Source of the DNA: Incurvaria masculella
Lineage: Eukaryota; Arthropoda; Insecta; Lepidoptera; Incurvariidae
Assembly: GCA_946894095.1 (NCBI GenBank)
Contig: OX335642.1
Coordinates: 21,897,021-21,961,020 of the forward strand
Length of the DNA: 64,000 nt
Reading direction: 5' to 3'
Below the pieces are notes generated by a model. The model did no database searches. It saw only the letters and a list, made by a program, of their open reading frames with translations, and had not been told where the DNA came from. Positions within the stretch are counted from its first letter, which is position 1; each line of letters starts with the position of its first letter. A program made the position numbers and the translations under genes. Shown one piece after another: positions 1 through 9,419 of the stretch.

Positions 1-3000
1 TTCATTACAGAGAAATTATGCAATACGCTCGACTTGACTACAGTTGACGTGACAGGGTCGCTCTGGGGAATCAGCAACAATGTTTCACAACTCAAAAAAC
101 GGTGTTCCATCCGCTTTCAGTCAATGCAAGGCCCCTTCAAATGCGAAGTTTCCTGTTTTGTACTTCCTAGCATTACCTCGTCGGTACCTTGTAGTACAGT
201 GAACCGAGCAAACCTCGATATTCCAACCCATTTGAGATTGGCCGATCCACTTTTCCATATGCCAGCTGAGATCGATATTCTTATTGGAGCCAACCTCTTT
301 TGGGATCTTATCGGTTCAGAACAGATCAAATTGGGTCGAAATAAACCCACCCTACGTAACACGGAACTTGGGTGGCTGATCTCAGGCGTAACAGGTATTG
401 GAACGACCAACACTCAATGTCACCTTTTTATGAATTTAGATGTTCAGGATCAACTCGCGAAATTTTGGGAACTCGACAATATTGTCCAAAGGGATGCCTG
501 GTCTCAAGAAGAACACCAGTGTGATCTTCACTTCAAGAAAACTACTACCCGTCAACCGGACGGCCGTTTCGTAGTTACGATTCCCTTAAAACAAGAAGCC
601 AAGGTTTTAGGAGAATCATTTGAGATGGCAAAATCTCGTTTTCTCTCTTTAGAGAAGAAACTTGTTCGACAACCGCTTCTCGGAAAACAATATCAAGACT
701 TTCTTCACGAATATGAGACTTTAGGTCATATGACGATTACGAATGGAGAACACTTAGACTCACAATCGAATAGTATCTCTTATTACATGCCACATCATGG
801 AATCGTTCGTGAGGATAGTTCCACCACAAAGCTTAGAGTAGTGTTTGACTGTTCAGCAAAAACTACAAATGGTGTTTCATTTAATGACATTCAAATGGTC
901 GGTCCAACCATACAGGATGACCTTATGTCGATACTATTGCGCTTTCGTCAACATAAATACGTATTATCAGCGGACATCGAGAAGATGTACCGACAAATAT
1001 TGGTCACCAAAGATCAACGGCATCTACAGAAAATTATTTGGAGGAACAACTCATCGGATCCTCTCAATACATTTCAGCTCAACACGGTTACATATGGTAC
1101 CGCAGCTGCTCCATATTTAGCTATCAGATGTCTTACCGAATTAGCAAACGAGTGTAAAGATCCGCTTATTTCAGAAATAATTCGAAAGGATTTTTACGTT
1201 GACGATATGCTCACTGGTGCGGAGACGATAGAAAACCTTAAAATGATTCGCAACGGCGTCACCAAGGCGCTGGATTCAGGTTGCCTTAACCTACGTAAAT
1301 GGCGTTCGAATGAACCAAGTTTGATAACCGTGTCTAATTGTGACAACCTGAATCTAGACCTGGATGCAAACAATCAAAGTAAAACTTTAGGTTTAGGTTG
1401 GTCGAGTGCCACGGACGAATTGCATATCTCAATTGACCTCAAATATGATGAACCTCATCTTACAAAACGAGGCATATTATCCTCTATTGCTAAAATATTT
1501 GACCCTTTAGGTCTTTTAAGCCCGTGTGTAATCAACGCTAAAGTTATTCTACAGAAGCTTTGGCTTCACAAATTGTCCTGGGATGAAATCTTACCTGAAG
1601 ATGTCCAAGCAGCTTGGCAGAGTTTCATTCTACACCTTCCAAGTCTTAATGATCTACGTATTCATAGACGAGTACTCTGTGATCTCCCAAAATCTGTTGA
1701 AATTCACGTATTCTCAGACGCGTCTCAGGATGCATATGGTGCATGCTTATACTTGCGATCAACAAATAGCGAAACAGACGAGCACGAGGTGCACTTGCTC
1801 TGCTCGAAGAGCAAGGTGGCACCGCTAAAGCCAACTACCATTCCGCGTCTCGAGTTATGTGGAGCTGTCGTAGCTGCACGGCTTTTAGAAAAAGTCCATA
1901 ACTCCTTAAGACTCAAAGTAGATAGGTGCGTTCTGTGGTCAGATTCATCAATAGTGCTAGGTTGGATAAAAATGGCTCCAAATAAACTCAAGCCATTCGT
2001 TAAAAATCGCATTGCAGACATACAAGAACTAACGTGTAGGCACACCTGGCGTCATGTTTCAACTCATGAAAACCCAGCCGATTTATTATCCAGGGGAATC
2101 AGTGCAAACCACATACAGCAGGCAACCATTTGGTGGACTGGGCCTCCATTTCTCGTTAAGGACGAATCTCTTTGGCCTAAACTTAAAAGTTTCGAAAATA
2201 CAGTACATTTACCGGAATTAAGGTTGGAACCGAAGTGCTTGTCGGCCCTAACCAGCATTGAGGGTTTCCCTTTTTCAAGATACTCAAACTATTCCAGAAT
2301 TAAGCGCAGCATGGCTTATATCCTTCGATTTTTACACAATTGCAAACCGCTAGTAATAAGAAAATCAGGACCACTTACCGTAGCAGAGCTGGACGCTGCT
2401 GTAACTTGCTTGTTAAAATTCGTGCAGCTAGAGTCTTTTCCAAGTGAAATAGACCTTCTAAACAAAGGGCAAGGTTTAAACAAATCTACACTCCTCAGTT
2501 TGACTCCATTTTTAGATTCTGACGGCATCATGCGAGTTGGGGGCCGGTTAGAAAATTCAGATTTTGACTATTACAAAAAACATCCCGTTATCATCAGTGC
2601 AAAGCATCATTTTACTACTCTATTGGTACGACATGAACATATACGATTAATGCATGCAGGACCCCAGCAACTGCTTGCCTCTATTAGAGAAACCTATTGG
2701 CCAATCGGAGGCAGAAATCTAACAAAGAAGATCACACATCAATGTATTAGGTGTTTCCGCTTGAAAACGCATCCGGTTTCGCCAATCATGGGAAATTTGC
2801 CTAAGCACCGTGTCCTTTCCGATCTGCCCTTTAAATGCACTGGTATTGATTACGCGGGTCCAGTTATGGCAGCGGATCGAAAAGGCCGCGGGTCCAGATT
2901 GATTAAGACATACATCGCTATTTTCGTTTGCTTCACCACAAAATGTGTTCACTTGGAGTTGGTAACAGATTTAACCAAAGATGCATTCATGCTAGCACTG

Positions 3001-3738
3001 CGGCGTTTTATAAGCCGTCGTGGCAAGCCTACAGATATCTTTTCCGACAACGGTACTGCTTTTGTTGGTGCAAATAATGATTTAAAGCGCTTCATAAAAG
3101 AAAATTCAAATAGTTTGTCAGAAGAACTGGCAAACACATCGATCAAGTTCCACTTTTCGCCAGCATATGCACCACATTTTGGTGGGCTATGGGAAGCGGG
3201 AGTAAAGTCAGCCAAGCACCATCTCAAACGCGTACTTGGAAATAGTCATTGTACCTTTGAAGAGTTATATACCGTTTTAGTTCAGATAGAGGCGATCCTA
3301 AACTCCCGTCCCATTTCTCCACTCTCTTCCGACCCTGAAGACCTCCTACCCTTGACACCAGGACATTTCCTAATCGGACGAACGTTGACATCGGTACCAA
3401 GTGAAGGGATGGAAGACGTCGCGACCAACCGTCTTACAAAATTTGAACGCATTGAGCAAATGCGACAACATTACTGGAGGAGGTGGCAAAAGGAATACAT
3501 TGCGGAGCTGCAGCAGAAGACCAAGTGGAGACAAACCAAAGGCCAACTTACCAAAGGCACCATGGTAGTCATTAAGGAGGACCTTCCCCCTCTACAATGG
3601 AACCTGGGCCGAGTACTGGAAGTGTACCCAGGCGACGACGGTATTTCCCGAGTAGCTGACATCAAAACCGTCAAAGGAACCATACGGAGAGCCTTCTCCA
3701 AAATCTGTCCCCTTCCTATCGACATCAACGACTGTTGA
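1..3738 (+). CDS. BEL/Pao pol polyprotein, N-terminally truncated by window edge (1245 residues visible)
   Basis: Polyprotein that would process the retrotransposon proteins, copy its RNA and insert the cDNA. The frame is open from base 1, so the true start is upstream. Visible blocks: the end of a DUF1758-type aspartic protease (LIGANLFWDLI, then TELGWLISG); reverse transcriptase with SADIEKMYRQ (first catalytic Asp codon 973-975) and YVDD (1195-1206); peptidase A17/RNase H region (VFSDASQDAYG, RLELCGAVVAARLL, VLWSDSS); integrase zinc-binding His/Cys block around 2635-2765; integrase core with candidate catalytic Asp 2848-2850 (GIDYAGP), Asp 3046-3048 (FSDNGTAFVGA) and Glu 3193-3195 (FGGLWEAGVKS); and a DUF5641-type tail from about 3340. 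All key catalytic residues are present. The stop TGA lies just before the polypurine tract. The family assignment is secure; activity is inference. Confidence 0.95.
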   Translation, partial: FITEKLCNTLDLTTVDVTGSLWGISNNVSQLKKRCSIRFQSMQGPFKCEVSCFVLPSITSSVPCSTVNRANLDIPTHLRLADPLFHMPAEIDILIGANLFWDLIGSEQIKLGRNKPTLRNTELGWLISGVTGIGTTNTQCHLFMNLDVQDQLAKFWELDNIVQRDAWSQEEHQCDLHFKKTTTRQPDGRFVVTIPLKQEAKVLGESFEMAKSRFLSLEKKLVRQPLLGKQYQDFLHEYETLGHMTITNGEHLDSQSNSISYYMPHHGIVREDSSTTKLRVVFDCSAKTTNGVSFNDIQMVGPTIQDDLMSILLRFRQHKYVLSADIEKMYRQILVTKDQRHLQKIIWRNNSSDPLNTFQLNTVTYGTAAAPYLAIRCLTELANECKDPLISEIIRKDFYVDDMLTGAETIENLKMIRNGVTKALDSGCLNLRKWRSNEPSLITVSNCDNLNLDLDANNQSKTLGLGWSSATDELHISIDLKYDEPHLTKRGILSSIAKIFDPLGLLSPCVINAKVILQKLWLHKLSWDEILPEDVQAAWQSFILHLPSLNDLRIHRRVLCDLPKSVEIHVFSDASQDAYGACLYLRSTNSETDEHEVHLLCSKSKVAPLKPTTIPRLELCGAVVAARLLEKVHNSLRLKVDRCVLWSDSSIVLGWIKMAPNKLKPFVKNRIADIQELTCRHTWRHVSTHENPADLLSRGISANHIQQATIWWTGPPFLVKDESLWPKLKSFENTVHLPELRLEPKCLSALTSIEGFPFSRYSNYSRIKRSMAYILRFLHNCKPLVIRKSGPLTVAELDAAVTCLLKFVQLESFPSEIDLLNKGQGLNKSTLLSLTPFLDSDGIMRVGGRLENSDFDYYKKHPVIISAKHHFTTLLVRHEHIRLMHAGPQQLLASIRETYWPIGGRNLTKKITHQCIRCFRLKTHPVSPIMGNLPKHRVLSDLPFKCTGIDYAGPVMAADRKGRGSRLIKTYIAIFVCFTTKCVHLELVTDLTKDAFMLALRRFISRRGKPTDIFSDNGTAFVGANNDLKRFIKENSNSLSEELANTSIKFHFSPAYAPHFGGLWEAGVKSAKHHLKRVLGNSHCTFEELYTVLVQIEAILNSRPISPLSSDPEDLLPLTPGHFLIGRTLTSVPSEGMEDVATNRLTKFERIEQMRQHYWRRWQKEYIAELQQKTKWRQTKGQLTKGTMVVIKEDLPPLQWNLGRVLEVYPGDDGISRVADIKTVKGTIRRAFSKICPLPIDINDC

Positions 3739-3755
3739 AAGCTGCTTCTTTCAAC

Positions 3756-3766
3756 GCCGGGGGGCA
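3756..3766 (+). other. Polypurine tract of the BEL/Pao element
   Basis: A short G-rich run directly before the TG that opens the LTR, in the expected place for plus-strand DNA priming. Confidence 0.6.
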
Positions 3767-4028
3767 TGTTACGAACTGTTCGAACGAATCGGATTCGCAT
3801 GCCAGCGACGAGCGTAGCGAGCACGGCTCTCCCCCGCCGCGCACCTCCGACAGCATCCCACTCCGCGCGGCGCGGACAAACCAGTCCGTCTACATACGTC
3901 GAATTAGAAGCTACCTACATACGCTGCTATAGTTGTTATTTAAGTCTTGTTTTACGGTGCAATATACGCAATATCAAAGTTACAAACACTATCTATGAAG
4001 AATGAAAAGCACCCAAGGGCGGGTAACA
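3767..4028 (+). repeat. 3' LTR of BEL/Pao element (262 bp)
   Basis: Begins TGTTAC just after the polypurine tract and ends GTAACA, a perfect 6-bp terminal inverted repeat with canonical TG..CA ends. The matching 5' LTR is outside the window, so the boundaries rest on these termini and the pol context. The first 110 bp are GC-rich, the rest AT-rich. Confidence 0.8.
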
Positions 4029-5721
4029 CACTAATGTACAGTGAAACACTGACCAAACTTAACATTTCGAGATGAAAGTAAAATTGCACGATTTTATTGT
4101 TAAATCTGTCTAGACATTGTCTTTACATTAAAATATAAATTTTATAATTAATGCATCTAATTAAACAATGCTTGAGCCATTTCCGGTAACTTTGATCTGT
4201 GGCCCACTGCACATGTGCTTTTCGAGCCAATGCAATTGCTCTTTCTTTTGTGAATACTATTTCATAAGAGCCTTTGCATGTTTGAGTCCCGGCAACTTGT
4301 ACCAGCTATATTTACTTGCCTTAAGAGTCCACGATAGTAAGGTAGCTTTTGTTATGCCAGATAATCAGAATGTTTCGGGTTCCATCTCAAGTTTTCATAT
4401 TCCGAAAACTTTCGGCCAACGCGTTACCAAACCCTTTGTACATGCGTACGATCACTCCGCTTCCGAGGAGGGATAGGCAGAGAAGATAGAGCGCCACACG
4501 GAGCGAAAGAAATACACACTTGTGGAGTGTGTATTTCTTTCGCTTCCTCTACAGATATACATTTATTCATACATGCTCGGAGATTCAATAACAAGACAGG
4601 GTGTAAACGTCCGTAGATCAATTTTTTATACTACGTAATATTTTTTTGATATTGACATTCTTTTATTTTTCAATCAGTGTAAATACTTTTTTTAAAAATA
4701 TTAAATTTTGGGAAAATATACTGTTTCGACAGTATTAAAATGTGAATATCTCGAAAATTACTGGTCAGATCTTAATGAGGTTTTCACCATTAAGAATAAC
4801 AAGTTACTCCTTAGGATTAAAAAAAAGATTTACAGTCGATTACGTCTTGTATAGATGATTATTATTTTTACTTTCAATGCTTGGATTACAGAAAGGGGTT
4901 CCCAAATTATCGTCACCTCAATATCTTTTTTCAGTTGACACTCTTGATGCTCCTTATCCAGTGTTGCACAGCTTGTCCGGAAAACTCATTCCGTAAATGT
5001 TCCTCAAGGAACTCTCTATTCCACAGGTTAAGCCATGAAATATATCATACAAAACCCCGGTTTCTTAATAAAAATACATTTATAATTATAACGTTCGTTG
5101 AACGGAAAATATGTTAGTAGCTAGCTGTAATGATTTCGTTGCGCAAAGCAATGAGTGTCCAGCGCTCGGCTCGGGCCCGGGACATCTTGTCTGACCCTTG
5201 CTATTTAAATGTTACAGCCATATCGTTAGTGTCAAGTGGATGTAAGTAGCCTGCGAATTCCGGTGAAGGTGGGTGCAAACAGGTGATTGAGCGCCTAATA
5301 ATATTATAAATAGGAATGAGTAGGAATGTAGCAACGGAAAAACTTATCGACTTGATTTTTTCCATAGTGTTGCGGAGTAACGTAAGCAGGGTAAAATGTA
5401 TGCCGAAAAAAGATATTTTTTAATGTCCCGAATAGAGCAGGTATGATATATAATGGTTTTAAATATCTGAATGTGGTCTACGAAGCGATGTCATTAACTG
5501 CATCAAAGTTTTGTTCGTGCACCTGCCGATATGTATGGAGGATATGGTTTTAATGGTTCTTCCACCTTACAAATGGTTTAGAATTACCAACGACCAACTT
5601 TTACTAAGAGTTTTGCTGCAGGATCCTAGATTATGGACACATTTTGGAGACGAAAATGTGTATAGAGTCGAGTCTTTTTATTCCATGTTTTTCATTCCGC
5701 TCCGTCCAATCTATGCAAAAT
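4029..5721. other. Intergenic, no gene recognised
   Basis: AT-rich sequence apart from a short GC-richer patch near 5150-5200. It contains the hairpin at 4502-4544. The longest open frames here (about 100 codons) have no recognisable domain or gene-like composition. Confidence 0.5.
4502..4544. repeat. Perfect 19-bp hairpin
   Basis: Arms 4502-4520 (AGCGAAAGAAATACACACT) and 4526-4544 are exact reverse complements around a 5-nt loop. Origin unknown; could be a foldback remnant. Confidence 0.8.
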
Positions 5722-5802
5722 AAGGGTAGCCCTGGCATGGTAGCTAAAATCATGACAGAAGCTGAGGTATCAGCCCTACATGACCAGTTACTACATACAA
5801 TA
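5722..5802 (+). mobile_element. SINE 3'-tail fragment
   Basis: Resembles the tail of the tRNA-derived SINE family seen complete at 49480-49869 (a 'CCTGGCATGGTA' block, then a degraded block ending near 'GACCAGTTACT'). Truncated and diverged. Confidence 0.45.
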
Positions 5803-5987
5803 ACGTTTCCCTACTATTAGAAGTTTCCTAGCATATAAGTTTCCTCATATTACAACTTTCTGCAATATATGTAATTTTCTGAAATATAATAATTCTGATA
5901 TCGAATGACATTACTTGAACTGTTCTGTTATAAAGCATTATTTAATTGTAGGTGTTGGTCAGAATCTCTTAAAGGAATCTTTTTCGT

Positions 5988-6572
5988 ATATTATTGTACA
6001 GGTTGCTCTGAAACCATTGTACTCCTAATTTTCTGTAGGTGGTAGCATTTAAAGGGTCAATATTATTAAGTTTTTTTTAGCTGTAAGAATAATAATGTAT
6101 GTATTTTGTATTTTGACTCTTTGTTTAGAGGTAGTGCATCGCTTTAATGTCGTTGGTTGCGTCGACGCGACGCCAGGTTCGGGTCTCCTCTTTCCCTAAA
6201 ATATGGTTGATAGAGGCGATGGCTGTGTCCGGCGTGATGCTTGTGAACGGGTGCTGTTTGTGGGGACTGGCTTGCTCCAATTAGCAACATGTTAGATGGC
6301 GGGCATGGTCTTTACAAATAAACTGATATTTGTCATGAATTGTTGCATATGATATGAATTGTTGATTCTCGTCAATTCATATTAATTTAGCGTTTTTATC
6401 TGTGATTCTAAATACTTATGTAAACTAAGACTAAGTAAGTGGACGTTGAAAAAAAAAAACCAGCGGAGTTTTTTGCCAGTTCTTCTTCGCTGGGATTGCC
6501 GAACTGGCTAATGATAAAATATGACAAATCCGAGTGCAGTGTACTCTCTATGGATGATGAATAAACAATAAA
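5988..6572 (+). mobile_element. Dispersed repeat family R, copy 1
   Basis: About 585 bp that matches 29762-30384 in inverted orientation over nearly its whole length. Shared blocks include 'CCAGCGGAGTTT', 'GCCGAACTGGCTAATGAT', 'AAATAAACTGATATTTGTCA' and 'CCTCTTTCCCTAAAATATGG'. Related shorter fragments lie at 15262-15380 and 15510-15625. It probably derives from a retroelement end; no protein was recognised. Confidence 0.75.
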
Positions 6573-7732
6573 GCGAAAAATATTTTGGTGAACAGAAATA
6601 AGTATGACTGTAGGGTTCCGAAGATAGTTGTTGATGAATAAATGAGTCGGATAATGTATGATGTACGTTTTAGAGAATTTGAGAATTCGAGTTCGGCACA
6701 GTCCCGTGACCATAAGAAATTGTATGTATCCAAATTAGCCAGTGCTTCCGCTCCTCAGCTTACCGATTTTTCCTACGATTTCCTCTGTCAACTGATGCTT
6801 TCGAAAACCCATTACGGAGCTATACTACGCCTTGAAAGTTGAGCACATATGTGTTACACAAGCGGCCTGTGTGGTCTCGGTCGCGCCGCCGCGGGGGGTG
6901 GAACGGTCTTGTATCTGACAAATTATAATATGCTTATAGATCGCGAGAGTCTCTCATTATGCACATCTCACGTTAATTACTATGGAAATGACCCTCAGAA
7001 GCGCGGAGCTCTCGCAATAGTCTTAATAAAATCGCATAACATCGACTATTATCTGATTAAAGATGATAATCTGATTCGGTTTTAAAGTAAACATTCAACC
7101 GAGTTTATTATATGGCAGGTTTTATTGCTTTTTAGGGTTCCTTTGAAGACCTTTTGTGTTGCAATAGAACCAGGTCAAAATAAGATTGAATATGAAATGA
7201 GTATTCTAATCAAAGCTTGAAATTTATTGATAATTCTGTACAAAAGACATAAATACTTAAACATTAATTCGTTACTTCACCAACGTTACTAACCTAACCT
7301 ATTACTTATACAGATACGTTTTACAACAAATCGATTCTGGCACAGTCTTGAATCACACAAAAGATAAAAACGGTACTGTTTTCAGTTTACAGATTTACTA
7401 AGAACTGAAAATTTTTATTTTGATAAAGAATCCAAATTAATTAAGAGATCTGTCCAAACCAACATTATTAGGGTATATCTTTGGATGTTTCATTTGAACT
7501 ATTGTATATCGTAAACGCCACAGTACTCATTGTAATTTGTAAGGAAAACGTATGTGGGTCCGAGTTCATTATGTGGCGGTTACGGTGATGCCGTTTGTAC
7601 ATGAGTCAGCCTATTTTGACTGTCCAGCCAGTGAATGTGCTGGCCAGTGCAAGTGTAAACTGGTATTAACAGTTTTACCTTTCAGCATCCTGGACCAAAA
7701 TAACCCAAAACTCTAGTTAGTTAGTTGCTTAG
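6573..7732. other. Intergenic, nothing recognised
   Basis: A 78-codon ATG frame at 6849-7085 lies in a locally GC-richer patch, but its product matches nothing I know. The remainder is AT-rich without visible repeats. Confidence 0.4.
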
Positions 7733-7780
7733 TTAGTTGCTTAGTAGCGGGAAGCAGTTTTCCCGCTACTAAGCAACTAA
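7733..7780. repeat. Perfect 20-bp hairpin
   Basis: Arms 7733-7752 (TTAGTTGCTTAGTAGCGGGA) and 7761-7780 are exact reverse complements with an 8-nt loop. Preceded by short TTAG-rich direct repeats. Confidence 0.8.
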
Positions 7781-7971
7781 GTAGGTATACAATTCTTGAA
7801 CGGTGATAGCAGAAACGTTTCTACGTTTAAAATAGCGTGGGTGCATTCATGCGAAACGGTTAACTGGCAAGCAATAAAATTTGCAAGTACCCTGGCAAAT
7901 CTAGTCAGAACACCTCCATGCTCTGTGCGTTAGTCCAATACTCTTAATGTTCCCGTCCGATATCTGGGCAT

Positions 7972-8077
7972 GTATTCTTGGCATTCAGTCACTGCGGATT
8001 CAGTAGAGTTAACCGTAATGTCAAAGTAAATTTCTGTTAACTCTACTGAATCCGCAATGACTAAATGCCAAGAATAC
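7972..8077. repeat. 42-bp inverted repeat (foldback)
   Basis: Arms 7972-8013 and 8036-8077 pair with two mismatches around a 22-nt loop. Probably a small MITE or foldback remnant; no terminal duplication is obvious. Confidence 0.8.
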
Positions 8078-8779
8078 ACGTCCTGCGCCGTTAGGTTTAC
8101 AGAAATTCGGTCATCGATATCTAAAATAATATCGACTCTTGACTCTTGGTCATCAACGACCGACTAAATTAGATCGATTCTCATTTCTTTCTTGGGTATT
8201 GAAAGGGTTAAGATGTTAAATATATCCTATAATATGTTTGTGCCATTTCTTAAAAACATTGTTTAGGTTTTTCCACCCACAACAAATAAAGTGTTTGTTT
8301 TACTACAGAATCACTCCCAAAATTAATATAGTAGTTTTTGGAACCGAAGATGAAAAGTTAGGCCGTTTGTATTATACTCGTCAATGATCGAAGCACGAAA
8401 ACAGTAATAAAGAAGACGGGGATATTGTTAGTTAGGTACAATAGCAGAGGTTGTATGGTTGCTTGATTCAGTCGCTAGGGTCTTTCAGTCGCTGCGGGCA
8501 GCACTCCGGAAAGGGTAGACTTTTGTCTCCGGCACGGAAGAACCCAGGTTCCGTTGCCATCTCGCATCTGTGGGTAATGATATCGGTTAATCGAGCCCAA
8601 AGTCTAAATCTGTAAATGTATTGTTTTGTAATGCATTAAATAATACCTGTAGGCCTAATCATGGAATTCGGTGATCACAAATCAGGAATCTTACTGTCGA
8701 AAAAAAGGTTTGATAGCGGTGATTAACTTTAATAATTGCCTATGATAATATTATAAATGATATGCTTTAATTCAAATGA
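8078..8779. other. Intergenic, nothing recognised
   Basis: AT-rich with one GC-richer patch near 8460-8580. No domain, repeat or RNA gene recognised. Confidence 0.4.
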
Positions 8780-9122
8780 CTAAAGGTACATATAAATTGT
8801 GTCACATTGTTTAATACAAAAGTTCTGTGTTATCAACAAAGTCCATTCGGGTGAACAGAATAAGTTTCTATAACATAAAATGAATAATAAAGGAAGTTCA
8901 GGATTGTGTTCATGTCTGAAATCGTAGCACAATTTTTCCTCAAGTCGGCACAGAATGTTCCCTCCATATGTTGTTCCCCAACTAACGTTGCCTAATACAA
9001 GTTGGAAACGAAAAACTTTTGCATTTTCACAGAGAGCATCGTGAAGTTTGTTGATCTTTCGAGTTTCGCTTCTAACATTTGCGTTACTTGATACTTCGAA
9101 TGTAAATAAAGACATACCTTCA
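8780..9122 (-). CDS. Possible third exon of the SVWC-like gene (weak)
   Basis: An open frame of about 113 codons downstream of the large exon on the same strand. A candidate acceptor (TTCAAATTAG, ending at 9123) would complete the AG left by a possible donor after 9424 (AG|GTAAAT), keeping the frame open to a stop at 8780. The predicted sequence is moderately Cys-rich and has no recognised domain. The competing and simpler reading is that the gene ends at the TAA at 9420-9422. Transcript evidence would decide. Confidence 0.2.
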
Positions 9123-9177
9123 CTAATTTGAAGAGGCCGTGCGGATACATATTGGATTTTTTTATGTAGCATATAAA

Positions 9178-9296
9178 TGGGACAACGACATCAAGTGCGT
9201 CGGCGGAAAGCAGTGGTTCCGTACCCTTAGCGGTCCCGGGAGGACTGGAGAAAAATTGGAGAGGCGTATGTCCAGCAGTGGACGCAAACACGCTGA
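9178..9296 (+). mobile_element. RTE-type LINE, C-terminal ORF tail (frameshifted fragment)
   Basis: Reads WDNDIKCVGGKQWFRTL in one frame and then, after a frameshift near 9238, EDWRKIGEAYVQQWTQTR and a TGA (9294-9296). This is the characteristic end of RTE-clade endonuclease/reverse-transcriptase proteins, and is followed by a short CTGA-rich tail. It is a 5'-truncated, dead copy, on the strand opposite to the neighbouring host gene and just beyond that gene's 3' end. Confidence 0.85.
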
Positions 9297-9419
9297 CTGA
9301 CTGAATGTTTGTTAATGTTTTAATATATGTGAGCCCAACAAAAGCTTGTTAAACTAACAAACTAACAGTTCAATACTATTACTTTAAATATTGTAATGAA
9401 TAAAGAAGATAGATATTAT

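Larger units (their letters stand above)
1..4028 (+). mobile_element. BEL/Pao LTR retrotransposon, 5' part outside window
   Basis: The 3' portion of a BEL/Pao-type retrotransposon. It shows, in order, the end of an aspartic protease region, reverse transcriptase, RNase H/peptidase A17-type region, integrase, a C-terminal DUF5641-type region, a polypurine tract and a 3' LTR. The gag region, the start of pol and the 5' LTR lie upstream of base 1. The open frame from base 1 to 3738 has no stop or frameshift, so this copy is young or maintained. Whether the whole element is intact cannot be judged without the upstream sequence. Confidence 0.93.

Noticed and set aside
117..413. Minus-strand and alternative frames within 1-3738
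   Set aside because: They are shadows of the BEL/Pao pol frame.
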